From: Chitinophaga filiformis
GTDB taxonomy: Bacteria; Bacteroidota; Bacteroidia; Chitinophagales; Chitinophagaceae
NCBI RefSeq assembly: GCF_900102545.1
Contig: NZ_FNBN01000007.1
Location: forward strand, 243,247 to 307,246
DNA: 64,000 nucleotides
Direction of reading: 5' to 3'
Part shown: piece after piece, positions 54,168 to 61,614 of the stretch
Layout: each line of letters starts with the position of its first letter
Position numbering within the stretch: position 1 is the first letter of the stretch
Program-made: the position numbers and the translations under genes
The notes under the pieces: generated by a model
Databases searched by the model: none
Told to the model about the DNA's origin: nothing
What the model saw: only the letters and a program-made list of their open reading frames with translations

Positions 54168-57035
54168 TTATGGATATATTTTCTTTGCCGGAGGAATAAA
54201 TCCTTTTTTCGCCGGTATTTTTCCTTCCGTTATTATCAGGTCTGTTACTGCTTCTCCAGCATCTTCTGCTTTACCACCTAAGGCCGCGGCTCCGCTCTCT
54301 CCTTTTACGCCCGACTTACCATATGCGGTTATCACATTCCCTCTGGCGCTCTTCGTGGCTTCCATGACTACGATATCACCATCTTTCAGATATATCAACC
54401 TTTCACCATTTCTAGTCTCATATATCGCATCCGGATTCGAGATTATTTTCTGCACTACATCATCTTTCATCTTATGCATACTGTCGCCATGATAGTTGGA
54501 AGCCTTATTAAATTTGCCTTGTGTGAGTACCTCATCCATCATTTCTTTCGCTGTCTGCTTATTTGCTACCGTGAGGTCTGCCCGCCCTACCAGCTTATCC
54601 ATGGCTTTTATTTCCTCCTCGGTTGCTTTGCCAGCCTTTTCAAATGCTTCCTTGAATACATTCAATTCTTTTGGCGACAGATCCTTCGCATCCTTTATCA
54701 GCCTTTTAAGCTTCAGGTCCAGCAGGAATTTTTCAAAGCTGTTAGCGCCCTTTTTAATTGCGTTATAAGCCATGACTGTCAGTCGCGGTACCGCCTCCAC
54801 TGTGCTGGTGATATCATTCAGGCGAGCGCCTATCGCCATGAATTTATCTACAGATTCTTGTAGTGCAGCATCGGCTTTCGCTGCGCGGATGATATTCTGC
54901 TTAATCCTCGCGTCCAGTTCTGCCAGTTGGGCCAGCGACTTCTCAAGTGTGACCACATCCTTGCTTTCATTGAAGGCAGCTGTTGCTTTGGCAATAGGAC
55001 CTGCTGCCTTAAAGGCTGCTGCCAGTGCTGCGGCATCAGCGCCTGCGCCAACAATCGCCAATACGACCCAGGTCAGTGAAGGTTCCTTTGTCAGCAGTTC
55101 TACATCATGCGCGCTGACATCCAGTTTATATTTCTCAATCTCTTCCTTAACCGCATACGCACTTAAGGCTAATGAACCGCCTGCTGCCAGTAAAGCCGGT
55201 ATGCCGGTACCAAAGGAAGCAACTGCCAATGCAATGCCGATCACTACGAAACAAACAGCTTTCAATATCTTAGCGCTGCCCAGATCTTTGATCTTATCTT
55301 TGATGATCAGGTCATAGATGCTGCCGTCAGTAATGCCCTGCATCTGAACAGAAGCTGCGACCAGCCCGTCCAGTTCATATACACGTTCAGGATTGGCATT
55401 TATATCCGTCCATGTTTCATCAATGCTCTCCTTCTTCTTATCGATATAATTCTGCAAAAATTTCCTCAGCTCTTCCTTGCTCTTCACGCGCGCCAGTGAT
55501 TCATTGCTGAACGTGTCTTCCTTCATCAGTGGACTTGCAGAGGGCAATTGCTGCATCAACCGGTCGCCTGTTGCATGTGCGGCATTGGACTCTTCGTTCA
55601 GCGCCATTTGCCTATCCAGTTGCGCCTGAGAAACATAATCCTTTGTTCCAATTGCCATCACGGCCTGCATTCCTTTGCTACTTGCCTCTTCATAATGTCT
55701 GCCGGCGCCAGAATTCGAGATCTCTGTAAATAACCTGGTGATATAAGCATCATCGGCTATCTTTTTCTCTTCTTCAAACAATACATGCCTGTAACGCTGC
55801 AAGTGATCACCGGCAATAGCAATCGTCTCTTTGCGGAAAGCAGCTTCATAACTATCTACATATTTCCCGAACTCGTCAAGGCTATTAAAACCGTAGGCTT
55901 TAAGAGAAGCCGTTAATCCCGTTCTTTCCTTTTCTTCGGCCTCTCTGAAATAATCATGATTCGGATCATGTACACCAAATTCGTCTCTGGATGGAGGCAA
56001 GGATCCTCTCTTCTGGAACTGTTTGTATCTTTTATACAATTCCTCCAGTCCGAATAATTTCGTTTTAAGGGATTCCCGCTCCTCTCCTGCCTTGCGCCGC
56101 TCCTGTCTTGCTGCCATATACGCAGCGATAGATTGCTTTAGTGCATCAAGGTCGGTCGTATTGAGATTCACCTTGCTCTGATAGTCCTCGAAATCGGCTG
56201 CGGTGAACTGGCTCAGTAAAGCAGCTATTTCGCTCAGCTTCGCATAATTAGCAGGAATGAAGGTCTGATCTGATTGCAGGAATGCCTTGATAGCAGGAGG
56301 CAGATCATTCAGGGTTTTCCGTTGCTGCATCAACTGATTCCGCAGATCATTCCATACAGCCGTCCTGCCTTTCTCACCAGGCTTTATTTTCGTACCAGGT
56401 GCGATGCCGGTACTCTGATAATACTGCTTGTCCGTCTCTTCGTTGATAGCATCCTTGCTATCTTTATCCAGTTGCTTGTATTCCGCATCTCCGGTGCCAT
56501 CTCTTTTTTCCGCAACACCGTATTGTGTAAGCATTGACTTCGGCACTTTGAACAGGATCGTTCTACCGATATGCTGACTAATGTGCTGATAGATCTCTGC
56601 CGTGCCTGTGCCCTGCCAGTCCAGGTTCAACACTTTATGGAAGATGATCAGCTCTGCATAGCGGTGGAATTCCTGCTTCGACGCTGTTCCCGGAGGAATC
56701 TGTATGGGATAGCTCTTCCAGTCTTCTCCGTCTCCTGGTTTCCGTTGAATACTTGCCTGCAGACCTGTGCCCTTGCGCTGTATTGTGTCGCCCGGTGCAG
56801 CTGCAACAGGCGTTTTAGTACCGGCTACTTTATCTGCCACCTGGTCTGCTTCCTTCTCCAGCGGATCATCTGTTTCCAGTTCCACTGGTTTGCGCTGCAC
56901 TTTCGGAGAAAAAAAAGTAGGTGTATCCTGCGGTTCGGTATGTTCGTCTCTCTGCCTGGAGAAGAATGGTTCTTGGGAATCGCTTTGCTGATTACGTACA
57001 GGAATTTTGGGGGTTTTCAAATATCTCTGGGTCAT
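54168..57035 (-). CDS. Polymorphic-toxin-like protein with eCIS-cargo N-terminus
   Basis: The 955-residue protein has an N-terminus typical of cargo of extracellular contractile injection systems: 'TPTFFSPKVQRKPVELE', 'DDPLEKEADQVADKVAG' and repeated 'IQRK' motifs in the first 100 residues, as before DUF4157 in that class. The DUF4157 peptidase HExxH itself is absent. A long helical region (about 150-590) follows, then hydrophobic helices near 595-690 ('VVIGIALAVASFGTGIPALL', 'WVVLAIVGAGADAAALAAAF'), a helical segment, and a C-terminal domain of about 110 residues ('DDVVQKIISNPDAIYETRNG', 'DGDIVVMEATKSARGNVITA') that looks like a toxin. No signal peptide is present. No eCIS structural genes are in the window. 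Confidence 0.82.
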   Translation of the reverse strand: MTQRYLKTPKIPVRNQQSDSQEPFFSRQRDEHTEPQDTPTFFSPKVQRKPVELETDDPLEKEADQVADKVAGTKTPVAAAPGDTIQRKGTGLQASIQRKPGDGEDWKSYPIQIPPGTASKQEFHRYAELIIFHKVLNLDWQGTGTAEIYQHISQHIGRTILFKVPKSMLTQYGVAEKRDGTGDAEYKQLDKDSKDAINEETDKQYYQSTGIAPGTKIKPGEKGRTAVWNDLRNQLMQQRKTLNDLPPAIKAFLQSDQTFIPANYAKLSEIAALLSQFTAADFEDYQSKVNLNTTDLDALKQSIAAYMAARQERRKAGEERESLKTKLFGLEELYKRYKQFQKRGSLPPSRDEFGVHDPNHDYFREAEEKERTGLTASLKAYGFNSLDEFGKYVDSYEAAFRKETIAIAGDHLQRYRHVLFEEEKKIADDAYITRLFTEISNSGAGRHYEEASSKGMQAVMAIGTKDYVSQAQLDRQMALNEESNAAHATGDRLMQQLPSASPLMKEDTFSNESLARVKSKEELRKFLQNYIDKKKESIDETWTDINANPERVYELDGLVAASVQMQGITDGSIYDLIIKDKIKDLGSAKILKAVCFVVIGIALAVASFGTGIPALLAAGGSLALSAYAVKEEIEKYKLDVSAHDVELLTKEPSLTWVVLAIVGAGADAAALAAAFKAAGPIAKATAAFNESKDVVTLEKSLAQLAELDARIKQNIIRAAKADAALQESVDKFMAIGARLNDITSTVEAVPRLTVMAYNAIKKGANSFEKFLLDLKLKRLIKDAKDLSPKELNVFKEAFEKAGKATEEEIKAMDKLVGRADLTVANKQTAKEMMDEVLTQGKFNKASNYHGDSMHKMKDDVVQKIISNPDAIYETRNGERLIYLKDGDIVVMEATKSARGNVITAYGKSGVKGESGAAALGGKAEDAGEAVTDLIITEGKIPAKKGFIPPAKKIYP

Positions 57036-57118
57036 AAAACAATCTCGGTCATAATTGGGGTCAAAAACGGCATTGAAGATACTAAATAATCGACTTCAAA
57101 CATGCAGGCAACAGGTAA

Positions 57119-57162
57119 GTATCCGGAAATGCGTATTTCCCGCAATTTGCATTTCCGGATAC
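57119..57162. terminator. Perfect 14-bp hairpin between GH43 and toxin gene
   Basis: GTATCCGGAAATGC (57119-57132) pairs with 57149-57162 around a 16-base loop. It lies after the minus-strand GH43 gene and 84 bases before the toxin start. No T tract follows on the minus strand, so it may end GH43 transcripts or regulate the toxin leader. Confidence 0.55.
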
Positions 57163-57180
57163 GTAAAAGCATATATCTTT

Positions 57181-58695
57181 CTAAGGGATGATCTGCCATA
57201 GTTCGGCATCATACTGGTTTTCAAACCATTGTTCCAGTTTAGTGCCCGGCGTCTGATTACTGTATGGTACATTCAGGGCCAGAAGGCTCCTTCGGTTGAT
57301 CAGTTTGAAATAACCATTACCCATATCCTGCACCCGCCAGTGCTGCGCGATGTTCTGGTTGTCCGTCCACTGGATCAGGATATTTCCGGCGTTCAGCAAT
57401 CCACCGGCATCGTCAAGATTCAAACCGGAGGCTACGCAAGTTATCTTGTAATAGCCGTTACCCAGGCTGGTGAAATTCCACTTCTGCGCTGCATGCCCGT
57501 TATCCGTCCATTGCTGGATCTGTAATCCGGGTGTTGGGGCGCCGTCGGGGACGTCCACACATTGTCCCGTCACCTTTGACTTGATCCTATACACGCCATT
57601 CGCAATTGGCATGGCATAATTCGGCCCGATAGACGGCGCGGCTATCGGAATACCCTTTTCTATGGGATAGCCGAAATAAGGGATATCTCCGTCCCAGGAA
57701 AACTGTTGCGTCATCACTCTCCGGTCCCAGCCTGAACCGTCCGTATTGGCGGCATGATAAACGACCCACCACTGGATATTGTCCGGAGATTTTACAAATG
57801 AAGCATGTCCCGGGCCAAACACATTACCAAACCGGGAGAATGCGGGCGTAGAAGGCTTGGTCCAGGAGCTTTTTGACATCAGGTTACCATTGGTGCAGGT
57901 TAACCTTCCCAGGCAGTAATCGTTCGTCCAGCTGCCGCTTGCCGAGTAGATAATATTGACGGTATTGCCGCTGATAAGGGCTGTAGGGCCCTCATTGACG
58001 GTGGGATTACCTACCTTTTCCCAGGAATAATCCGGCCTTGATATCTCCACCCTTTCCCCGGAAATGGTATAAGGGTTGCTCATTTTGGCAATGTAAATGT
58101 ACTGGGAGACATTGCTCGTCCCTTCCCAGCCGGACCAGATGAAATACAACTGTCCGTTAAAGTCAAAAACAGACCCGTCTATGGCCCATCTGTCAGTAGT
58201 AGCACTCAGCCTGGCCTTATAGGCATACCCTCCGTCAAGCGGGTCATTGGCATTGCTGCCGCCTTCCAGCACGAACATCCGGTGATTGGCATTGTTGCCA
58301 TCATCCGCTGCAAAGTAAACATACCACCTTCCATTACGGTAATGCAACTCCGGCGCCCACAACTCCGATGAATATCCGGTACCGGAAGGCGGTGTGAAAA
58401 TGTAGGTCTTGGGTTGCATCAGGATATCCTGTAAGGTCGTCGATTTCGTAATCCATAAACGGCCACCGTCGGAACCACAGTAGTAGTAAAATCCACCTAC
58501 TGTAATGACCCAGGGGTCGTAATAACTGCCATTGTTCGATGAGGGCAATGCATTTGTGAAGATCGCTGAAGCGCTTAAGGCTGTGTTTTCTGCCAGGGTA
58601 CCGGTAACCGGTAGTGTATCTGCCAGGGGTTTCCTGCAGCCTGTTATGGAGGCGCAGGCAAGCACACAGAAGAGTAACAGATAGTTGCTTTTCAT
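57181..58695 (-). CDS. GH43-like glycosidase with ricin-type (CBM13-like) domain, lipoprotein
   Basis: From the ATG at 58695 the protein has 504 residues and a lipoprotein signal ('LLLFCVLACASITGC'). The five-bladed propeller has the base Asp in 'YYDPWVITVGGFYYY', the pKa-modulating Asp in 'WAIDGSVFDFNGQLYFIW' and the acid Glu in 'NEGPTALISG'. The last 150 residues form a ricin-type trefoil with three blocks: 'QQWTDNGHAAQKW', 'IQWTDNQNIAQHW', 'EQWFENQYDAELW'. Such enzymes cleave arabinose or xylose units at the cell surface. The frame opens 27 codons upstream without signal features. The upstream region contains an unusual repeat array. Confidence 0.9.
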   Translation of the reverse strand: MKSNYLLLFCVLACASITGCRKPLADTLPVTGTLAENTALSASAIFTNALPSSNNGSYYDPWVITVGGFYYYCGSDGGRLWITKSTTLQDILMQPKTYIFTPPSGTGYSSELWAPELHYRNGRWYVYFAADDGNNANHRMFVLEGGSNANDPLDGGYAYKARLSATTDRWAIDGSVFDFNGQLYFIWSGWEGTSNVSQYIYIAKMSNPYTISGERVEISRPDYSWEKVGNPTVNEGPTALISGNTVNIIYSASGSWTNDYCLGRLTCTNGNLMSKSSWTKPSTPAFSRFGNVFGPGHASFVKSPDNIQWWVVYHAANTDGSGWDRRVMTQQFSWDGDIPYFGYPIEKGIPIAAPSIGPNYAMPIANGVYRIKSKVTGQCVDVPDGAPTPGLQIQQWTDNGHAAQKWNFTSLGNGYYKITCVASGLNLDDAGGLLNAGNILIQWTDNQNIAQHWRVQDMGNGYFKLINRRSLLALNVPYSNQTPGTKLEQWFENQYDAELWQIIP

Positions 58696-58768
58696 ATGGT
58701 TATTTTGAGAGTGAATAAATGCGGTAGGTTCCGCTGTGTAATGCAATGTTAGGAAAGATTCTGATATG

Positions 58769-58894
58769 TGGGCCATTTTTGGCCCACTAAGACCCCTACC
58801 GGGGTCTAATGCCGCGAATGATTGCCGTATTGTTGATACGCTTTTACCCTGCCTTTACCATGCCTTTAAGTTGGACCTGTGACAATTCCAGGTC
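58769..58894. repeat. Three successive small palindromes
   Basis: TGGGCC/GGCCCA (58769-58774, 58781-58786), AGACCCC/GGGGTCT (58790-58796, 58801-58807) and GACCTG/CAGGTC (58874-58879, 58889-58894) lie in a row upstream of the GH43 start and before the 11-bp array. The 668-bp region 58696-59363 has no convincing gene. Confidence 0.75.
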
Positions 58895-58920
58895 AGATCT
58901 CCCCGGGTACAGATAGCATC

Positions 58921-59096
58921 CGACTATACTTCGACTATACTACGATCCTTAATCTATAGGCTCTGTAGTCCTACATTAGGCCTACCGTTCTATAGCCATC
59001 GCTATAGAACAGTGCCTATAATGCTATAGTAGAGAGCCTATAGGTTATAGGTCCCACTATAGTCGCACCGAATAGGTACCGAATACATACTATACA
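58921..59096. repeat. Degenerate 11-bp-phased CTATA repeat array
   Basis: The block begins with CGACTATACTT-CGACTATACTA, a tandem 11-mer. The core CTATA recurs at 58924, 58935 and 58990 (66 bases, six units), and at 59002, 59024, 59057 and 59090 (steps of 22, 33, 33), and at 59016 and 59038 (22). ACCGAATAGGT-ACCGAATACAT (59067-59088) is another 11-mer pair. Nested within are a 24-bp hairpin (GTTCTATAG/CTATAGAAC, 58987-59010) and CTATAGGCTCT/AGAGCCTATAG (58954-58964, 59033-59043). I counted by eye. Confidence 0.75.
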
Positions 59097-59129
59097 GATA
59101 CCAGGTGTGTTGAATTCGATAGAGATTCG

Positions 59130-59224
59130 TTACAGACGGCTTCGAGATGGCCTAATCCTCCCTTAATCCTCCCTTCTGAAGGGAAGATTAAGGGAGGATT
59201 AGGCCATCTCGAAGCCGTCTGTAA
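59130..59224. repeat. 95-bp near-perfect palindrome
   Basis: Arms of 47 bp (59130-59176, 59178-59224) match at 46 positions around one T at 59177; the mismatch is in the AATCcTCCC / AATCtTCCC block. The arm also contains CTAATCCTCCC-TTAATCCTCCC, again an 11-bp step. Transcribed it would form one very long hairpin; as DNA it could extrude a cruciform. It lies 140 bases before the AraC start at 59364. Confidence 0.9.
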
Positions 59225-59363
59225 GCCATCTGTATCTGATACCAGAGGTAATAAAGTAGTTCCGGAGACTAAGGGGAAGTATTCGGAACTCAACAAGTAC
59301 CCGATTTAATAGAAAAAGCAATCAAATTGAATAATATTGTAACATTGACCTAAAAAATAACAT

Positions 59364-60233
59364 ATGCAACCGGCCATTAAGCAAGTTAAATTTAAACCAG
59401 GTCTTCCTTTGGAGATTGAAATTATTCCGGTTGCAGATACTATCGCAAAACATAAAGAAGTCACTACCACTGCGCACAGAGCAGAATTTTATCATATTTT
59501 CTGGATTCAGAAGGGAACAGCGGAATATCTGATAGATTTCCAGCCAGTACAGGTGAAAGCTGATTCCTTTTTGTTTGTGAGTAAAGACAGAGTACAGGTA
59601 TTGGATCATAAAAGCCGGCACGACGGGAAATTGTTGTTATTCACCGACAACTTTTTTGCTAAAAATGGGGCGGATGCAAGATTCCTTCGGAGCAGCATTT
59701 TGTTTAATGACTTCCTGAACATACCGGTCATAAGTGTAAAGGAAGCGACATCAGCGAAGAAGGTGTTCCTGGAAATAGAAAGTGAACTTTCGGAAGAGAA
59801 AGACCAGTATCATTACGACATATTACGAAACATGCTTCACAACTTGTTGTTACTTGCTGAAAGAGAAAGACGGAAGCAGGGGTATACAGAAGCAGCTAAA
59901 GGGGCTGATCTTGATTACACCGTACTGTTTAAAGACCTGGTAGAAGATCAGTTTGTAAAAACAAAATCTGTCAATATTTATGCGAGCCAAATGAATGTGT
60001 CTGAAAAACGGCTTGCGCAGGCCATTTCTAAAACGCTTGGCAAATCACCTAAATCCGTCATTGATGAAAGAGTGATGTTGGAAGCGAAACGTTTATTGGT
60101 TCATACAAATTTCGCGATTAAAGAAATTGGTTACAGACTGGGCTTTGAAGAGCCGACTAACTTTATTAAGTACTTTAGAAAACATGCTGAAAAAACACCC
60201 ATAGAGTTCAGGGAATGTTATCCGAACAGATAA
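59364..60233 (+). CDS. AraC-family transcriptional regulator
   Basis: The 289-residue protein has an N-terminal cupin-type sensor ('AEFYHIFWIQKGTAEYLIDF', 'VKADSFLFVSKDRVQVL') and a C-terminal HTH pair ('NIYASQMNVSEKRLAQAISK', 'FAIKEIGYRLGFEEPTNFIK'). It is less like the two other AraC regulators in the window than they are like each other. A SnoaL-like gene follows after 125 bases in the same direction and has its own promoter. The upstream region is the palindrome and repeat array. Confidence 0.92.
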   Translation: MQPAIKQVKFKPGLPLEIEIIPVADTIAKHKEVTTTAHRAEFYHIFWIQKGTAEYLIDFQPVQVKADSFLFVSKDRVQVLDHKSRHDGKLLLFTDNFFAKNGADARFLRSSILFNDFLNIPVISVKEATSAKKVFLEIESELSEEKDQYHYDILRNMLHNLLLLAERERRKQGYTEAAKGADLDYTVLFKDLVEDQFVKTKSVNIYASQMNVSEKRLAQAISKTLGKSPKSVIDERVMLEAKRLLVHTNFAIKEIGYRLGFEEPTNFIKYFRKHAEKTPIEFRECYPNR

Positions 60234-60331
60234 TTCAATCCTACCACTTATCTATCAGCCCCTCACCTTTCCCGGCGTAAAAATATCATTTATTGACCGT
60301 TTTCTACCTTTCCTTGCAGCCGCATTAATGG

Positions 60332-60339
60332 GAACTTTG
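60332..60339 (+). promoter_or_regulatory. Predicted -7 element of the SnoaL-like gene (GAACTTTG)
   Basis: GAACTTTG lies 20 bases before the ATG at 60359, with CTTT in the approximate -33 position. It shares the ACTTTG core with five other genes of this window. Confidence 0.4.
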
Positions 60340-60358
60340 TATCCACAAACAGAGACAA

Positions 60359-61222
60359 ATGATTTACTTAAAGCATAGCGCAGCTGTACTCCTGGCTGTA
60401 TTATCATTCACTTATGCTGATGCACAACAGCATAACAAAACACAAAAAAAGACTACAATGGAACAGAAACAAGCAACAGTAAAGCTTTTAAAAGCTATTG
60501 AAACAGGTGAGGCTGCACCGGTAGCAGTCATCAATGCCAATAGTTATAAACAACATAACCTGGCAGTTGCCGATGGCCTGGCAGGATTCGGCGCTCTATT
60601 ACAGGCATTGCCCAAAGGTTCTGCTAAAGTAAATACGGTACGTGTGTTTCAGGACGGCAATTATGTTTTTGCTCAAACAGACTATAACTTCTTTGGACCT
60701 AAAATCGGCTTTGACATATTCCGTTTTGAAGATGGAAAGATTGTTGAACACTGGGATAATCTGCAGGAAACGCAAAAGCCCAATCCAAGCGGCCATACAA
60801 TGATTGATGGTGCTACGGAAGTGAAAGACCTGGACAAAACTGAGGTCAATAAAACATTGGTAAGCAATTTTGTAGATGACATTCTTGTCAATGGAAAAAT
60901 GGAAAGGCTCAGCAGCTATTTCGATGGCGATAATTATATCCAACACAATCCCAACATCGGAGATGGTTTGTCCGGCTTAGGCAAAGCCTTACAGGAATGG
61001 GCTAAACAAGGTATTACAATGAAGTACGATAAAATTCATATTGTACTGGGCGAAGGAAACTTTGTACTGGTGGTGAGCGAAGGACAGCTGGGAGGTAAAC
61101 ACACTTCTTTCTATGATCTCTTTCGTATAGAAAATGGTAAGATAGCCGAACATTGGGATGTGATTGAAACCATTACCCCTCAAAGTGAATGGAAAAACCA
61201 GAACGGTAAATTTAACTTCTAA
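60359..61222 (+). CDS. Secreted protein with two SnoaL/NTF2-like domains
   Basis: The 287-residue protein has a signal peptide ('AAVLLAVLSFTYADAQ') and two SnoaL-like cone folds. The first (about 35-150) has 'SYKQHNLAVADGLAGFGALL' and 'DIFRFEDGKIVEHWDNLQE'; the second (about 165-280) has 'NYIQHNPNIGDGLSGLGKAL' and 'DLFRIENGKIAEHWDVIETI'. The conserved His in 'QHN' and Asp/His near the end would line the cavity. Members are cyclases, isomerases or hydrolases; the substrate is unknown. An AraC regulator is directly upstream. Confidence 0.9.
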   Translation: MIYLKHSAAVLLAVLSFTYADAQQHNKTQKKTTMEQKQATVKLLKAIETGEAAPVAVINANSYKQHNLAVADGLAGFGALLQALPKGSAKVNTVRVFQDGNYVFAQTDYNFFGPKIGFDIFRFEDGKIVEHWDNLQETQKPNPSGHTMIDGATEVKDLDKTEVNKTLVSNFVDDILVNGKMERLSSYFDGDNYIQHNPNIGDGLSGLGKALQEWAKQGITMKYDKIHIVLGEGNFVLVVSEGQLGGKHTSFYDLFRIENGKIAEHWDVIETITPQSEWKNQNGKFNF

Positions 61223-61238
61223 TAACGTTTTGTATTCA

Positions 61239-61285
61239 AATATCAAAGAAGCATCCCGGGGCGGCTGCTTCTTTGATATTTTCTT
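61239..61285 (+). terminator. Intrinsic terminator of the SnoaL-like gene
   Basis: Perfect 15-bp arms (61239-61253, 61266-61280) enclose a GC-rich 12-base loop and are followed by TTCTTTT. Confidence 0.88.
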
Positions 61286-61395
61286 TTAACAACGATTTTA
61301 TCAAATGGACGGAAAATAAAATCCGTCCTAAAAAATTTGTGAAATACGATCATCGTCTTGTAATTTAGACTCAGATAACCAATAACCTTATCCTG

Positions 61396-61503
61396 ATGAG
61401 AACAGCTGCTTATGACGATAAAAAGCTCATTATTGACATTCTGTGTGCATCTCTTGTCTCAGTAAACTGTGCACCGGCATTGTTCAGAAGCACATCGATA
61501 TGA
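61396..61503 (+). pseudogene. GNAT-type acetyltransferase N-terminal fragment
   Basis: An ATG at 61396 gives 'MRTAAYDDKKLIIDILCAS', a start like that of GNAT acetyltransferases. About 60 bases in, the sequence switches to unrelated DNA and the frame ends at 61503. The rest of the gene is missing. The stretch sits in a 392-bp gap with at least one more fragment. The family assignment rests on the N-terminal pattern only. Confidence 0.4.
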
Positions 61504-61577
61504 TTATATTTCTGTTTGATCTTTTCCGCAAACAATTTTCGTTACTTTGGATCCTGAAAGGTGCTGACTACCACATC
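61452..61577 (-). pseudogene. SDR gene fragment with internal stop
   Basis: On the minus strand the sequence reads 'DVVVSTFQDPK', a stop, then 'RKLFAEKIKQKYNHIDVLLN' and 'NAGAQFTETR': the beta-4 'NNAG' region of a short-chain dehydrogenase. The Rossmann N-terminus and active site are absent. It abuts the GNAT fragment on the opposite strand, so an illegitimate junction must be near 61452. Confidence 0.5.
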
Positions 61578-61614
61578 TCCTAATAGAAACGCAGGTCATT
61601 TTGCGGGAAATGAC

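Noticed and set aside
54772..55317. 181-residue plus-strand ORF, Ala/Ser-rich
   Set aside because: It is antisense to the hydrophobic helices of the toxin-like gene; Ala-rich codons read in reverse give such shadows.
59130..59224. Retron msr/msd or insertion-sequence end
   Set aside because: No reverse transcriptase or transposase is next to it, and no target-site duplication was seen at its edges.
59090..59296. 68-residue minus-strand ORF through the long palindrome
   Set aside because: It is a by-product of the inverted repeat and phased array; sequence is low in normal protein signals.
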